NCBI GenBank assembly: GCA_947460275.1
Contig: CANHHZ010000081.1
Coordinates: forward strand, 1-9,001
Direction of reading: 5' to 3'
DNA length: 9,001 nt
Source of the DNA: Sphingobacteriaceae bacterium
Lineage (GTDB): Bacteria; Bacteroidota; Bacteroidia; Sphingobacteriales; Sphingobacteriaceae
The notes beneath the pieces were generated by a model. The model ran no database searches and was not told the DNA's origin. It was given only the letters and a program-made list of their open reading frames with translations. Shown piece by piece: positions 1-7,899 of this stretch (the stretch's first letter is position 1; the number at the start of each line of letters is the position of its first letter). The translations under genes and the position numbers were made by a program.

Positions 1-59
1 ACCATTTGTTTAATGACTTCTTGATTTTCGGAAACTGAGAAACTTAAACCCTGCTGCAT
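1..59 (-). CDS. N-terminus of an unrecognised protein, cut by the left edge
   Basis: An ATG at 59-57 on the minus strand opens a frame that stays open to base 1. It gives 19 residues beginning MQQGLSFSVSENQEVIKQM, followed by two bases of a Val codon. An A-rich stretch (minus strand T-rich then A-rich) lies just upstream, as is common before Bacteroidota starts, and there is no Shine-Dalgarno site. The upstream gap of 274 bases contains a terminator that separates this gene from apt, so it should have its own promoter, but no clean -7/-33 pair is visible there. The fragment is too short to assign a family, and the call as a real gene rests only on the open frame and the start context. Confidence 0.4.
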   Translation of the reverse strand, partial: MQQGLSFSVSENQEVIKQM

Positions 60-255
60 ATTTTTTGATTAAAAAAAAACTGCTTAAACTCGTAGCTTTT
101 ACAGCATTTGGATTTAAACAGTTTCTTTAGATTTATATTTGGTTGAAGGCAATGTTAAACAAATAAAACAAAAGTTTCAAAATATTTTATTTGCCAATCT
201 GTAGAATGTTTTAGTATTTGGTACAATTACCTGATTTAATGGTTCTTTTATTAAG

Positions 256-286
256 AAAAACACTTATCGTGTTTGAAAGTGTTTTT
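256..286 (-). terminator. Hairpin terminator downstream of apt
   Basis: AAAAACACTT (256-265) pairs perfectly with AAGTGTTTTT (277-286) around an 11-base loop. It lies about 50 bases past the apt stop. On the minus strand the stem ends in a T-run, and on the plus strand the run continues to base 289, so it could work in both directions. The rest of the gap (60-255) is AT-rich. I see no gene or RNA in it, only a single weak TATATTTG (134-141) with no partner element. Confidence 0.65.
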
Positions 287-333
287 TTTCAAAAACTATT
301 TCCTGATAAAACCATGACTTTAGTTTATGGTCA

Positions 334-861
334 TTAATAATTTATCAACGAAAATGTGTGTTCAGAAAAGGAGCTTAGCCTTTCTTTTCCATTTAAAAAA
401 TCTAGACTTATAAGAAATGAATACGCTGCAACTTTTGCATTTAATTGTGTAACCAACTGAGATGCTGCCGCCACCGTACCACCTGTAGCCAGTAAATCGT
501 CGTGGATTAATACGTTTTGTCCAGGCAAAAAAGCATCTCGATGCACTTCCAAAGTGGCGCTACCATATTCTAAGTCGTAAGACTGTTTTATGGTTTGATG
601 AGGAAGTTTTCCTGATTTTCGGATGGGAATAAAAGGCACTTTGAGCGCTTGTGCTAACGCTAAACCAAATAAAAAACCCCTACTTTCAATTCCAGCAACA
701 GCATCTATTTGTATTCCTTTTAGCTGATTAGCTAGCGCTATGGTAATTTCTCTGCACAAATCAGGATCTTTAAGTACGGGAGTTATATCTTTGAAAATGA
801 TTCCTGGTTTTGGAAAATCGGCCACATCACGTAGCGTTTGCTTAAGTTTAGTTTGGAGCAT
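334..861 (-). CDS. apt: Adenine phosphoribosyltransferase
   Basis: This cytosolic purine-salvage enzyme condenses adenine with PRPP to give AMP and pyrophosphate. The 175-residue length is normal for the family. The type I phosphoribosyltransferase PRPP loop is intact as VLIHDDLLATGGT (residues 117-129). His120 sits where most relatives have Val or Ile, a harmless-looking change just before the two Asp residues. The N-terminal DFPKPGIIFKDITP block (15-28), the GIESRGFLFG block (58-66) and the IRKSGKLP loop (80-87) are all typical APRT signatures. Its ATG shares a base with the stop codon of the upstream helix-hairpin-helix gene (TAATG at 863-859), so the pair is very likely one transcript with translational coupling. 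A hairpin terminator follows about 50 bases downstream. Identification is secure. Confidence 0.96.
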   Translation of the reverse strand: MLQTKLKQTLRDVADFPKPGIIFKDITPVLKDPDLCREITIALANQLKGIQIDAVAGIESRGFLFGLALAQALKVPFIPIRKSGKLPHQTIKQSYDLEYGSATLEVHRDAFLPGQNVLIHDDLLATGGTVAAASQLVTQLNAKVAAYSFLISLDFLNGKERLSSFSEHTFSLINY

Positions 862-1778
862 TAAAAAACAAGATAAGGCGTTAAATTGATAATATTTTGC
901 GGCGTTAAGATAAGTACTTTCTTTAAATCCTCTATATTATTATATTTTCCGTGCTGTTTTCTGTACTGTATAATGGCATTAATTTGTTTATATTTTAAAT
1001 ACGGATTATTTTTCAAATCATCAAATTCGGCCGTATTGATATTGATTTTTCTAACAGCATTTAAGTCTAAAGTGATTTGCTCTTTAATTTCATTATATTT
1101 TGATGTATCTATTCCGTACACTTCCAGCAACTGCTCTTTCTTGTAAAAACCGCCTAACTTTTCTCGATATTTTACAATACGCTTCGCAAAAGCGGCGCCA
1201 ACCCCCTTAATTTCATCCAACAGCAAGGTATCGGCTGTATTAATGTCTATTATTATAGCCTGTTTTTTAACATATGTGGGTTTTTCGGGGTAATTAGGTG
1301 AAGTGTACCGAGAAGTAAAACTTGTAATATTGATATAAGGTAGCAATTGTTGGTATTTTTGGGGAGAAATTGTATACATTTTTTGCAAGTCTTGGGGCTT
1401 AAAAAATTTACCGCCTTTTTGTACATAATTTATAATAGCCCCTGCTTGCTTTGCAGATAAGCCTAATTTTTGCCATTGCGACAAGTTAATGGTATTGGGA
1501 TCGAAGGCAAAAAGATGGCCATTTTTAGTTAATTCCTCGTCTTCTATTTGATTTTGCAAATTATATCTTTGCGCCCCATACTCTTTTTGAACTAAATTTA
1601 ATTGTTCAATAGCTATTTGCTCTTTGTCACTTAGCGTTGTTGGGGGAAGCGTGATTTTTGAAAAAAAATACGGTAAAATACTGATTACAAATAATATAAC
1701 CAACAAAGTTAGCAAGGCATTGTACTCTCCTTTGGTGAAACTGAAATACTTATTGAGCCAATTTTTCATATATAACAT
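861..1778 (-). CDS. Membrane-anchored protein with three helix-hairpin-helix units (ComEA-like)
   Basis: The 305-residue protein has a short basic N-terminus, one transmembrane helix at about residues 21-39, and then a soluble region with three homologous helix-hairpin-helix units. Unit 1 is about 92-149 (FDPNT..LGLSAKQAGAIINY). Unit 2 is about 177-237 (IDINTADT..IKGVGAAFAKRIVKYR), with the clearest GVG hairpin. Unit 3 is about 245-303 (ININTAEF..LKYKQINAIIQYR). Units 2 and 3 match the ComEA-type DNA-binding fold, whose hairpins contact the DNA backbone. The membrane anchor recalls competence protein ComEA, but Bacteroidota carry many such proteins of untested role. The start could be the ATG at 1778 or the ATG three codons later (1769), which gives a more typical MKNW start; neither has a ribosome binding site. 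It overlaps apt by one base (TAATG). Confidence 0.85.
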   Translation of the reverse strand: MLYMKNWLNKYFSFTKGEYNALLTLLVILFVISILPYFFSKITLPPTTLSDKEQIAIEQLNLVQKEYGAQRYNLQNQIEDEELTKNGHLFAFDPNTINLSQWQKLGLSAKQAGAIINYVQKGGKFFKPQDLQKMYTISPQKYQQLLPYINITSFTSRYTSPNYPEKPTYVKKQAIIIDINTADTLLLDEIKGVGAAFAKRIVKYREKLGGFYKKEQLLEVYGIDTSKYNEIKEQITLDLNAVRKININTAEFDDLKNNPYLKYKQINAIIQYRKQHGKYNNIEDLKKVLILTPQNIINLTPYLVF

Positions 1779-1799
1779 AGGTTCTATAAATATAAATCT

Positions 1800-1807
1800 T
1801 ATTTTTG
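1800..1807 (+). promoter_or_regulatory. Possible -7 element for the acyltransferase gene
   Basis: TATTTTTG matches the Bacteroidota -7 consensus TAnnTTTG exactly and sits 34 bases before the ATG at 1842. No TTG-type -33 element is found 17-23 bases upstream. The 63-base divergent gap leaves room for little else, which adds some support. Confidence 0.4.
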
Positions 1808-1832
1808 GAATTGTTAAAAAAAATCAACTACC

Positions 1833-1861
1833 CAAATTAAGATGAAGATTATTACCACAAA
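1833..1861 (-). promoter_or_regulatory. Possible promoter of the HHH-apt pair
   Basis: On the minus strand TTTG (1861-1858) is followed after 17 bases by TTAATTTG (1840-1833), which is one mismatch from the Bacteroidota -7 element TAnnTTTG. This would place transcription start near 1826, about 50 bases before the first ATG. The -33 part lies inside the divergent acyltransferase gene. The call is weak because the region is AT-rich and the match is imperfect. Confidence 0.3.
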
Positions 1862-3593
1862 CGAATTTGCCAAGGCTACCAAAATAGATAAACTAGGCGT
1901 TCCAGGACTTGCAGCTTTATTGATGGAAGTAATGAAATTAAACGACATTAATGAGGTTTTTTCTAAGAACGAACATTTTGAAGGTTTAGAGTTTATTGAT
2001 AAAATATTAGAAACCATTGGTGTTAGTATAGATTTTGATGAAGACGACCTAAAAAACATCCCAAAAAATGGTGCATTTATTGCTATCGCTAATCATCCAT
2101 ACGGAGGGGTAGAAGGTTTGGCATTGGTAAAATTGCTGTGTACAGTTAGACCAGAAGCAAAGGTAATGGTAAATTTTATTCTTAAAAAAATACCCAACCT
2201 TAGCGATTTTTTTGTAGCTGTAAACCCATTCGAAAACGTTCAACATTCATCCAGTATAAGTGGTTTAAAAGCTACTTTCGATCTAATTCAAAACGGAATT
2301 CCAATTGGGATTTTCCCAGCAGGAGAAGTTTCAACCTTTAATTTAGAAGCACAAGAAGTTACAGATAGGTTATGGCATCCCGTTGTTGGTAAATTGATTT
2401 CTAAATCCAAAGTTCCAGTTGTACCTATTTATTTTCAGGGCAATAATGGTGTGCTATTTAATATTTTAAGCTTTATACACCCTACACTGCGCACTGCAAA
2501 GTTGCCTTCCGAATTTTTAAATAAACAGGGTTTGAAAATTAAAGTAAGAATTGGAAAACCAATACACATTGAAGATATTTCTTACCAAAAAGACACCAAC
2601 AAACTTCTAGCTTTTTTAAGGGCCAGAACTTATGCTTTAGGAACCAGCTTAGAAGAGGAAAGAAAATTATTCAACCCTATTAATCTTTTCAAAAGAAAGA
2701 AAAAACCTGAACAAATTGTGGAAGAAACAGACCGCAATTTAATAGTTAACGAAATATCAAACCTGGCAGATTATAAGGCTTGGGAGGAGAAAAATTACGA
2801 GGTTTATATTACACCAACGTCACAAATTCCAAATATATTAAGAGAAATTGGTCGCTTACGCGAAATCACTTTTAGAGAAGTAGGCGAAGGAACAAATAAA
2901 AAAATAGACTTAGACAATTACGATATCTATTATAATCATTTATTTATTTGGGACAAGGAATTACAAAATATTGTAGGTGCTTATAGAATTGGCAAAGGCG
3001 ATGAAATTTTAAACACGATGGGAAGAAAAGGTTTTTACCTCTCTGAACTTTTTAAAATTAAAGAACCTTTTTATCCAATTTTACGACAAGGAATTGAGCT
3101 TGGCAGGTCGTGGATAAGGAAAGAGTACCAACAAAGACCATTGCCCCTATTTTTACTTTGGAAAGGTATTTTAAAATACTTGGTAGATCACCCGCAATAC
3201 CGTTACATGTTTGGCCCGGTAAGCATTAGCAATAATTTCTCCAAGCTATCCAAATCATTAATTGTGGATTATATCACCAAAAACCATTTTGATTACGAAC
3301 TGGCGCATTACATCAAACCAAAAAACAAATTCAAAGCCGACCTCACGCCTATTGACACCGATTTATTGGTTGAAAGTAGCGACTCCCTAAAAGACTTAGA
3401 CAGTTTAATTGGTGATATAGAGAATTCTCACATAAAAATTCCAGTTCTGTTGCGCCAGTACATGAACTTAAATGCAAAAATTATTTGCTTTAATATCGAT
3501 CCAAAATTTTCGGACTGTTTAGACGGTTTTTTAGTAGTTGATGCACAACAGATACCCACAGAAATGTTAGAGAAAATTGGGAAGAATTTATAA
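1842..3593 (+). CDS. OlsF-like bifunctional acyltransferase (PlsC/OlsA + OlsB-type GNAT) for aminolipid synthesis
   Basis: Two acyltransferases are fused in 583 residues. The N-terminal half (about 60-275) is a PlsC/lysophospholipid acyltransferase-type domain. It has NHPYGGVEG (84-92), a longer spacing than the classic NHX4D catalytic motif; FPAGEVS (158-164) in place of the FPEGTRS block; and VPVVPIYFQG (191-200). After a basic linker (282-290, LFKRKKKPE), residues about 318-500 form an OlsB/hemolysin-type GNAT domain with RLREITFREVGEG (338-350), the Asp-rich DLDNYD (356-361), YLSELF (399-404) and ELGRSWI (419-425). The tail DPKFSDCLDGFLVVD (553-567) is also typical of that family. In OlsF enzymes the C-terminal domain N-acylates the amino acid and the N-terminal domain O-acylates the product. 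Here the product could be an ornithine or a glycine lipid; the sequence does not decide which. It is monocistronic, divergent from the HHH-apt pair, and closed by a terminator. Confidence 0.8.
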   Translation: MKIITTNEFAKATKIDKLGVPGLAALLMEVMKLNDINEVFSKNEHFEGLEFIDKILETIGVSIDFDEDDLKNIPKNGAFIAIANHPYGGVEGLALVKLLCTVRPEAKVMVNFILKKIPNLSDFFVAVNPFENVQHSSSISGLKATFDLIQNGIPIGIFPAGEVSTFNLEAQEVTDRLWHPVVGKLISKSKVPVVPIYFQGNNGVLFNILSFIHPTLRTAKLPSEFLNKQGLKIKVRIGKPIHIEDISYQKDTNKLLAFLRARTYALGTSLEEERKLFNPINLFKRKKKPEQIVEETDRNLIVNEISNLADYKAWEEKNYEVYITPTSQIPNILREIGRLREITFREVGEGTNKKIDLDNYDIYYNHLFIWDKELQNIVGAYRIGKGDEILNTMGRKGFYLSELFKIKEPFYPILRQGIELGRSWIRKEYQQRPLPLFLLWKGILKYLVDHPQYRYMFGPVSISNNFSKLSKSLIVDYITKNHFDYELAHYIKPKNKFKADLTPIDTDLLVESSDSLKDLDSLIGDIENSHIKIPVLLRQYMNLNAKIICFNIDPKFSDCLDGFLVVDAQQIPTEMLEKIGKNL

Positions 3594-3630
3594 CAAAAAA
3601 AACCCCAATATTAAAACATTGGGGCTTTTG
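3594..3630. terminator. Bidirectional terminator between convergent genes
   Basis: CCCCAAT (3603-3609) pairs with ATTGGGG (3618-3624) around an 8-base loop. On the minus strand it is followed by eight T residues (plus-strand A-run 3595-3602), an excellent intrinsic terminator for the beta-helix lipoprotein gene, whose stop is about 30 bases upstream. On the plus strand CTTTTGCTTT follows, enough to stop the acyltransferase transcript. Confidence 0.85.
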
Positions 3631-3655
3631 CTTTAACTATTAAATATAAACCGAC

Positions 3656-4984
3656 CTAATATCTTGTGTTTTGTGCATCCCAGTTGGCCCATCCAGCTGT
3701 CCAATCTACCGTACCAAAAGCACCACGATAATTTACGGCTGTTGCGTTAGTGGTAGTTATCCACGTTCCAGTTAATGCAGGTGAACCCGTAGCAGGCAAG
3801 AAATTAGGCGCAAGTAAATTAAAAGGATTATTTAATTTAAGACCTGTATTTGCATCAGTTATTACTAAACAACCTTCGGCAAGAGCTTTAGTTTGCATTT
3901 CTGTAGTAGTTAATGTAGTTGCAGTAACCAAAAACGTTGAACCATAAGCGGCAATAATGTTGTTTTTAAATTGTGAGTCTCCATTTTTATAAAAGTTCGC
4001 AGATTTATCTGATTCGATATTTAAGCCTCCTTTTTGCGAACCCAAAATAATAGAGTTATTAAAAATAAACTTACAACCTCTTCTCCAACGGTTTCCATAA
4101 GCATGTCTGCTTGCTGTGCCAGTTGCATTGTTAGGACCAATCAGGGTTAGATTAGATAGTCTTGGTTGAGTGATTGGCGTTGCATCCGTTGCGTCTTTGT
4201 CGTTATCACACTCAATTCCATTACCGTCATCAGCTGCGTCTACAAATTTTGGATCTCTCAGTGACAAAGCAAACTGAATGCTGCCGTTAAAACCAAAGTC
4301 AAAATCAAAATCATCATCTGCAGTTGCATAAGCAATTAAATTTTTGCAATTTACCGTTCCGCCAAAAAACTCAAAGGCATCATCATTCGCATATACGGTT
4401 TGTACGTTTTCAACAATAGTTCCGCTACCAACAGCATAAAATGTTAAAGCATTAATCTCGCTATCGTTGACGCCTATGCCTGCATACTCTATACGAACAT
4501 AGCGTAATATGCCCGAATCATCAGAAGGCAAATTATCTGTACCGTATGTTAAGGCCACACCACCTTCTACTTGTATCGGCGTAGTTCTATTTGTGGGTGC
4601 TTTACCCACTAAAATAATACCACCCCAATCGCCGGGTGTACGGCTTCCAGCTTCTTTGCCTGAAGTAAAAACAATAGGTTTAGTAACTGTTCCATCAGCA
4701 ATCAATTTAGCACCTTTATCAATCACTAAAGCTGCTTTTGTTCCTACTTTGGCTCTAATAGTTGTACCGGGCTCAATAGTTAAAACCGCGCCACCTTTTA
4801 CCAAAACTACACCATCTAAATACCATTGTCTGTCGGCAGTTAAAGTTTTGTTGGTCGTAATTTCTCCGTTAATTGTTTCTGGTGCTTTTGGTGCAACTTC
4901 TATTTCTTCGCTAGTTGTTTTTCTACAAGAAGCTAAAGCAAAAACAGTGGCTAAGCACAAAAGAGATAATTTGTTATTTTTCAT
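3656..4984 (-). CDS. Beta-helix surface lipoprotein, partner of the adjacent TonB-dependent receptor
   Basis: The 442-residue protein starts with a lipoprotein signal peptide ending in the lipobox LASC, so Cys20 should be lipidated after signal peptidase II cleavage. The mature part opens with a low-complexity Glu/Thr/Ala linker, then short beta-rich turns typical of a right-handed parallel beta-helix: GAVLTIEPGTTI (65-76), GDWGGIILVGKAP (118-130), GILRYVRIEYAG (158-169), YAVGSGTIVENV (183-194), YANDDAFEFFGGTV (198-211). An acidic run, ADDDFDFDFGF (222-232), could bind a metal such as calcium (inference). The C-terminal DWTAGWANWDAQNTRY (427-442) is a family signature; there is no type IX secretion tail. 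Relatives in Bacteroidota are often encoded next to TonB-dependent receptors, as here. No catalytic residues can be assigned, so substrate capture or surface binding is more likely than a proven enzyme activity. It has its own promoter, matched to that of the receptor. Confidence 0.82.
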   Translation of the reverse strand: MKNNKLSLLCLATVFALASCRKTTSEEIEVAPKAPETINGEITTNKTLTADRQWYLDGVVLVKGGAVLTIEPGTTIRAKVGTKAALVIDKGAKLIADGTVTKPIVFTSGKEAGSRTPGDWGGIILVGKAPTNRTTPIQVEGGVALTYGTDNLPSDDSGILRYVRIEYAGIGVNDSEINALTFYAVGSGTIVENVQTVYANDDAFEFFGGTVNCKNLIAYATADDDFDFDFGFNGSIQFALSLRDPKFVDAADDGNGIECDNDKDATDATPITQPRLSNLTLIGPNNATGTASRHAYGNRWRRGCKFIFNNSIILGSQKGGLNIESDKSANFYKNGDSQFKNNIIAAYGSTFLVTATTLTTTEMQTKALAEGCLVITDANTGLKLNNPFNLLAPNFLPATGSPALTGTWITTTNATAVNYRGAFGTVDWTAGWANWDAQNTRY

Positions 4985-5004
4985 GTTTGTTAATTTTCTT
5001 TTTT

Positions 5005-5012
5005 CAAAAGTA
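5005..5012 (-). promoter_or_regulatory. -7 element of the beta-helix lipoprotein gene
   Basis: The minus strand reads TACTTTTG, an exact match to the Bacteroidota -7 consensus TAnnTTTG. The predicted transcript start is near 4998, giving a leader of about 14 bases before the ATG. No -33 TTG is found at the normal spacing, which suggests that an activator is needed. The same eight bases form the -7 element of the TonB-dependent receptor gene. Confidence 0.65.
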
Positions 5013-5031
5013 GGATATCAATATTTTGTTA

Positions 5032-5086
5032 GTATTAAGCCTGCTTTATCATTTAATTAGCTAAATGTTAGCTTATTGTTAAGTCT
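5032..5086 (-). promoter_or_regulatory. Five-unit 11-bp direct-repeat operator, candidate OmpR/PhoB-family site
   Basis: Five consecutive 11-base units each carry TTA at the same place (plus-strand TTA at 5035, 5046, 5057, 5068 and 5079). The two distal units are the best conserved: ATGTTA (5065-5070), five bases, TTGTTAA (5076-5082). Read on the gene's strand this is TTAACA-N5-CTAACA, like a PhoP/PhoB box. The array is in register with the -7 element, the distal pair starting 60 bp from it. The inner three units are weak and keep little more than TTA. The region also covers the end of the receptor gene's 3' flank. No convincing terminator for the receptor is seen here, only a 6-bp AGCTAA/TTAGCT hairpin (5059-5073) without a T-run. 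Confidence 0.6.
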
Positions 5087-7899
5087 TATTTTTTATTTAA
5101 CCCGAAATTATAGGTAAAGGTTAAACTTGCTCCTGCACCGGTGCGTGCAGTATTCATGATGTTATCTTCGCCTGCTTGATACGTTCTTTTATTGTTGTTA
5201 TTTTGATAGAAATAAATCTTCTGGTTTAGCACATCAGCCAAGTTGAGCCTAAACTCAGCTTTATTTGCTAGTAATTTTTTAGAAATCTGAAAATCAATTA
5301 CATTTCTACCTTTTTCATAAATATCTGGATAACCTTGATAACCTACTTCAGAAATACGTTCGCCAATTCTATTGTACAATAAATTAAAAGACAAATTGCT
5401 TTTTGGCTCGTTATACAATAAACCCGCATTGATTAAGTAAGGAGATTGGCCTTGCAACGCTCTTGAGGTAATTTCTGAAACCAAACTATTTAAGTTTACA
5501 GTAGAGAAAATAATCGAAGTATTGACGTAAGCGGTTAAATTTTTATAAAAATTACTTTGACCAATAAAGTTTAGATTTTTACGAACTTCTAATTCCATTC
5601 CATAAGTTGTAGCCGAATTGGCATTTTGGAAAGTAATGTTCTTTACGCTTCCCGAAGATACAATTTGCTCAATTGGATTTTTAAAGTATTTATAATATCC
5701 AGATATTGATATCACTTGACCCGCATTTGGGAAAAACTCATATTTAACATCAATATTTGTATTTTGACTTCTTTTTAAATCTGGATTTCCTTGCAAAATC
5801 CTTTTAGAAACATAGTCAAAAAACCCGAAATTTGACAGTTCTCTAAGTTCTGGTCTAGTAACCGTTTGCGAAACAGAAAAACGTAAATTTGTTTTGTCAT
5901 TAACGTTATAAGTGGCATTAAAGGATGGTAATATATCTAAATATGTTTTTTCTACCTTAACTTTTTTACCGGTATAGTCTGCCGTGTTTACAAGTTGATA
6001 AGAATCTTCAACTCGTGCACCAAACGACAATCTTATTTTTTTACCCAAACGCGTATCAAGCATTACATAACCTGCATTCAAATCAGAAACAGCATCATAT
6101 CTATCTGCATTTTCTGTCCCTTCGTCCATTACAAAACCTGTTGGTTTTAGGTTAGCAACATCAAATATCTGATTAAAAGGTAAGGTTAATAAAGTAGCAT
6201 CAAACGCACCAAAGGCTTTGATATACCCAAATTTTCGTGCTCTAAAATCTCTAAGTTTGTATTGCTTTAAGCCACCAACTTTCAATGAGCTTTTTTCTTT
6301 AAAAAATGTGAAGGGTAAGGTTAAATTTAAACCACCATTATAACTGTCTTCAAAAAGTTCTGAGAAAAATCTACTTGCATCTGTTCTCGAGGCTGTTCCG
6401 TTAGGTACAATAGCTTCGTATTTTGTAGCACCATGATCGTAATCTAAACGATAATTGACTGCTTTCAGATCTGGTTGTAATCTATCAGAATACGAATAAC
6501 CAACATTCCAATTTAATTTTAAATTTTGCCAAGTAAATTTATGCTCTCCTTCTAGCTGACTATTTAATAACGATTTACTTACCAAATCGTATGCATAACC
6601 TTGTATAGAATCTCTATCAACCAGTTGTGCACCATATCTAGAGGTAAAAGTATTATCTAATGAGATGTTGTATAAATTTTTAAAAGCAATTTTATGGTTG
6701 CCTTTAATATAAGCGACATTAGCTAATGCACCAACAGATGAACCAAACTTATAATTATCGTCTTTATAATCATATTGCTTAATATCACCTTCGTAATCTA
6801 ACCGTTCAGATACCATACGGGTTTCGCTGTTTCGGTAAGTAGCCGAAATGATGGCGCCAATACTTGCATTGTTTTTTAACTGCTTGCGCAATCCCATACT
6901 TACCTGATAAGCCTGAGCTGGCATTGCCGAACTAAAATTATTTGTTTGAAAAGTATTACTGAACAATCTCCCAGCATCAATTTTTTGATTGGTGGTTAAC
7001 ACATTATACTTTGCAGTAGATGGTACACCTACCGGAATATTTCTATTGCTATTAAAAAACCCAAAATTTTCTTTAACACTTTTATTTCCCAATTGAAAAT
7101 TTGTGAAATTTGATTGCGAATTGAGTCCACTACCTGCAGAAACAAAAAGGTAATTTTCTGTAGGAATGTCTTTGGTCAAAACCTGCACCACACCTCCAGA
7201 AAAATCGCCTGGCAAATCTGGTGAAGCAGTTTTGTTGATAACGATATTATCAATCATGTTTGATGGAATAATATCAAAAGAAAATGCTTTACGATCAGGC
7301 TCGGTACTAGGCAGTATGGCATTATTTAACAACGTTGCGTTATACCTATCACTTAATCCACGAACAATTACAAATTTGTTATCTTGTATGCTTGTACCAC
7401 TTACACGCTTTAAAACTTCAGAAGTATTTCTATCTGGAGAACGTTTAATTTGGTCTGCAGAAATGCCATCAGATATACTTACATTGGTTTTTTGCTTTAA
7501 AAAAAGTGTATTTACAGATTCTTGTTTTGCAGTTGATGTAATTACAACTTGATTTAAGGTTTGTGAAGTAGATTCTTCTAAAGCAATATTAAGCGCAGTT
7601 GTTGCACCCTCTTTAACTTCAATTTCGGTTATGTTTTTTACAGCGTAGCCTATATAAGAAACTTGAATTGTATACTTTCCAGCAGTTAATCCACCTAAAG
7701 TGTATCTACCTTCTACGTCTGTGCCTACCCCTTTGGTTGTACCTCCTATTTTAACAGAAACACCAATTAAGGTTTCGCCAGTTTTTTTATCCGATACAAT
7801 ACCAGAAACTTTGCCCGTTGCTTGCGCAAAAGCAGTTGCACTAAAAATTACAAAAACTAATGTAGTAAGTGCGCTTTTAAAAATGTTTTGTGATTTCAA
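5086..7899 (-). CDS. TonB-dependent outer-membrane receptor with N-terminal carboxypeptidase-like domain
   Basis: This 937-residue receptor should import a nutrient across the outer membrane using TonB/ExbBD energy. A Sec signal peptide (about 1-25, cleaved near AFA-QA) is followed by a CarboxypepD_reg-like beta-sandwich (about 29-113, with GKVSGIVSDKKTGETLIGVSVKI and GRYTLGGLTAGKY). Next comes a TonB-box-like LNQVVITST (115-123), then a plug domain (about 135-245, with RNTSEVLKRVSG, VRGLSDRYN and DFSGGVVQV). The rest is a 22-strand-type beta-barrel ending in LTFTYNFGLNKK. The start is TTG at 7899: an in-frame TAG lies three codons upstream (two codons, AAA and GTA, intervene), and no ATG follows until long after the signal peptide. 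There is no SusD-like partner; the downstream partner is the beta-helix lipoprotein, 101 bases away with its own matched promoter. The ligand cannot be read from the sequence. The promoter architecture hints at phosphate or organophosphate. Confidence 0.93.
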   Translation of the reverse strand: MKSQNIFKSALTTLVFVIFSATAFAQATGKVSGIVSDKKTGETLIGVSVKIGGTTKGVGTDVEGRYTLGGLTAGKYTIQVSYIGYAVKNITEIEVKEGATTALNIALEESTSQTLNQVVITSTAKQESVNTLFLKQKTNVSISDGISADQIKRSPDRNTSEVLKRVSGTSIQDNKFVIVRGLSDRYNATLLNNAILPSTEPDRKAFSFDIIPSNMIDNIVINKTASPDLPGDFSGGVVQVLTKDIPTENYLFVSAGSGLNSQSNFTNFQLGNKSVKENFGFFNSNRNIPVGVPSTAKYNVLTTNQKIDAGRLFSNTFQTNNFSSAMPAQAYQVSMGLRKQLKNNASIGAIISATYRNSETRMVSERLDYEGDIKQYDYKDDNYKFGSSVGALANVAYIKGNHKIAFKNLYNISLDNTFTSRYGAQLVDRDSIQGYAYDLVSKSLLNSQLEGEHKFTWQNLKLNWNVGYSYSDRLQPDLKAVNYRLDYDHGATKYEAIVPNGTASRTDASRFFSELFEDSYNGGLNLTLPFTFFKEKSSLKVGGLKQYKLRDFRARKFGYIKAFGAFDATLLTLPFNQIFDVANLKPTGFVMDEGTENADRYDAVSDLNAGYVMLDTRLGKKIRLSFGARVEDSYQLVNTADYTGKKVKVEKTYLDILPSFNATYNVNDKTNLRFSVSQTVTRPELRELSNFGFFDYVSKRILQGNPDLKRSQNTNIDVKYEFFPNAGQVISISGYYKYFKNPIEQIVSSGSVKNITFQNANSATTYGMELEVRKNLNFIGQSNFYKNLTAYVNTSIIFSTVNLNSLVSEITSRALQGQSPYLINAGLLYNEPKSNLSFNLLYNRIGERISEVGYQGYPDIYEKGRNVIDFQISKKLLANKAEFRLNLADVLNQKIYFYQNNNNKRTYQAGEDNIMNTARTGAGASLTFTYNFGLNKK

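Noticed and set aside
1771..1841. 11-bp operator repeats before the OlsF-like gene
   Set aside because: A TAACAT (1773-1778) and a TTGTTAA (1811-1817) occur, but they are not in 11-bp register and one lies downstream of the -7 element, so no shared control is supported.
886..1845. Plus-strand open frames opposite the HHH gene (886-1146 and 1624-1845)
   Set aside because: They are shadows of the real minus-strand coding frame. The second crosses the divergent promoter gap and is low-complexity.
1814..2246. Two minus-strand open frames at the start of the acyltransferase gene
   Set aside because: They are antisense to the PlsC-type domain, whose motifs are clear, and have no start context or domain.
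4509..5060. 183-residue plus-strand open frame opposite the beta-helix gene
   Set aside because: It lies antisense to a well-supported lipoprotein gene, its composition is that of a reverse-strand shadow, it has no recognisable domain, and it runs into the promoter region.
5059..5073. AGCTAA/TTAGCT hairpin as the receptor terminator
   Set aside because: The stem is only six pairs with a three-base loop and no T-run follows on the minus strand. It overlaps the operator repeats, which explain the sequence better.
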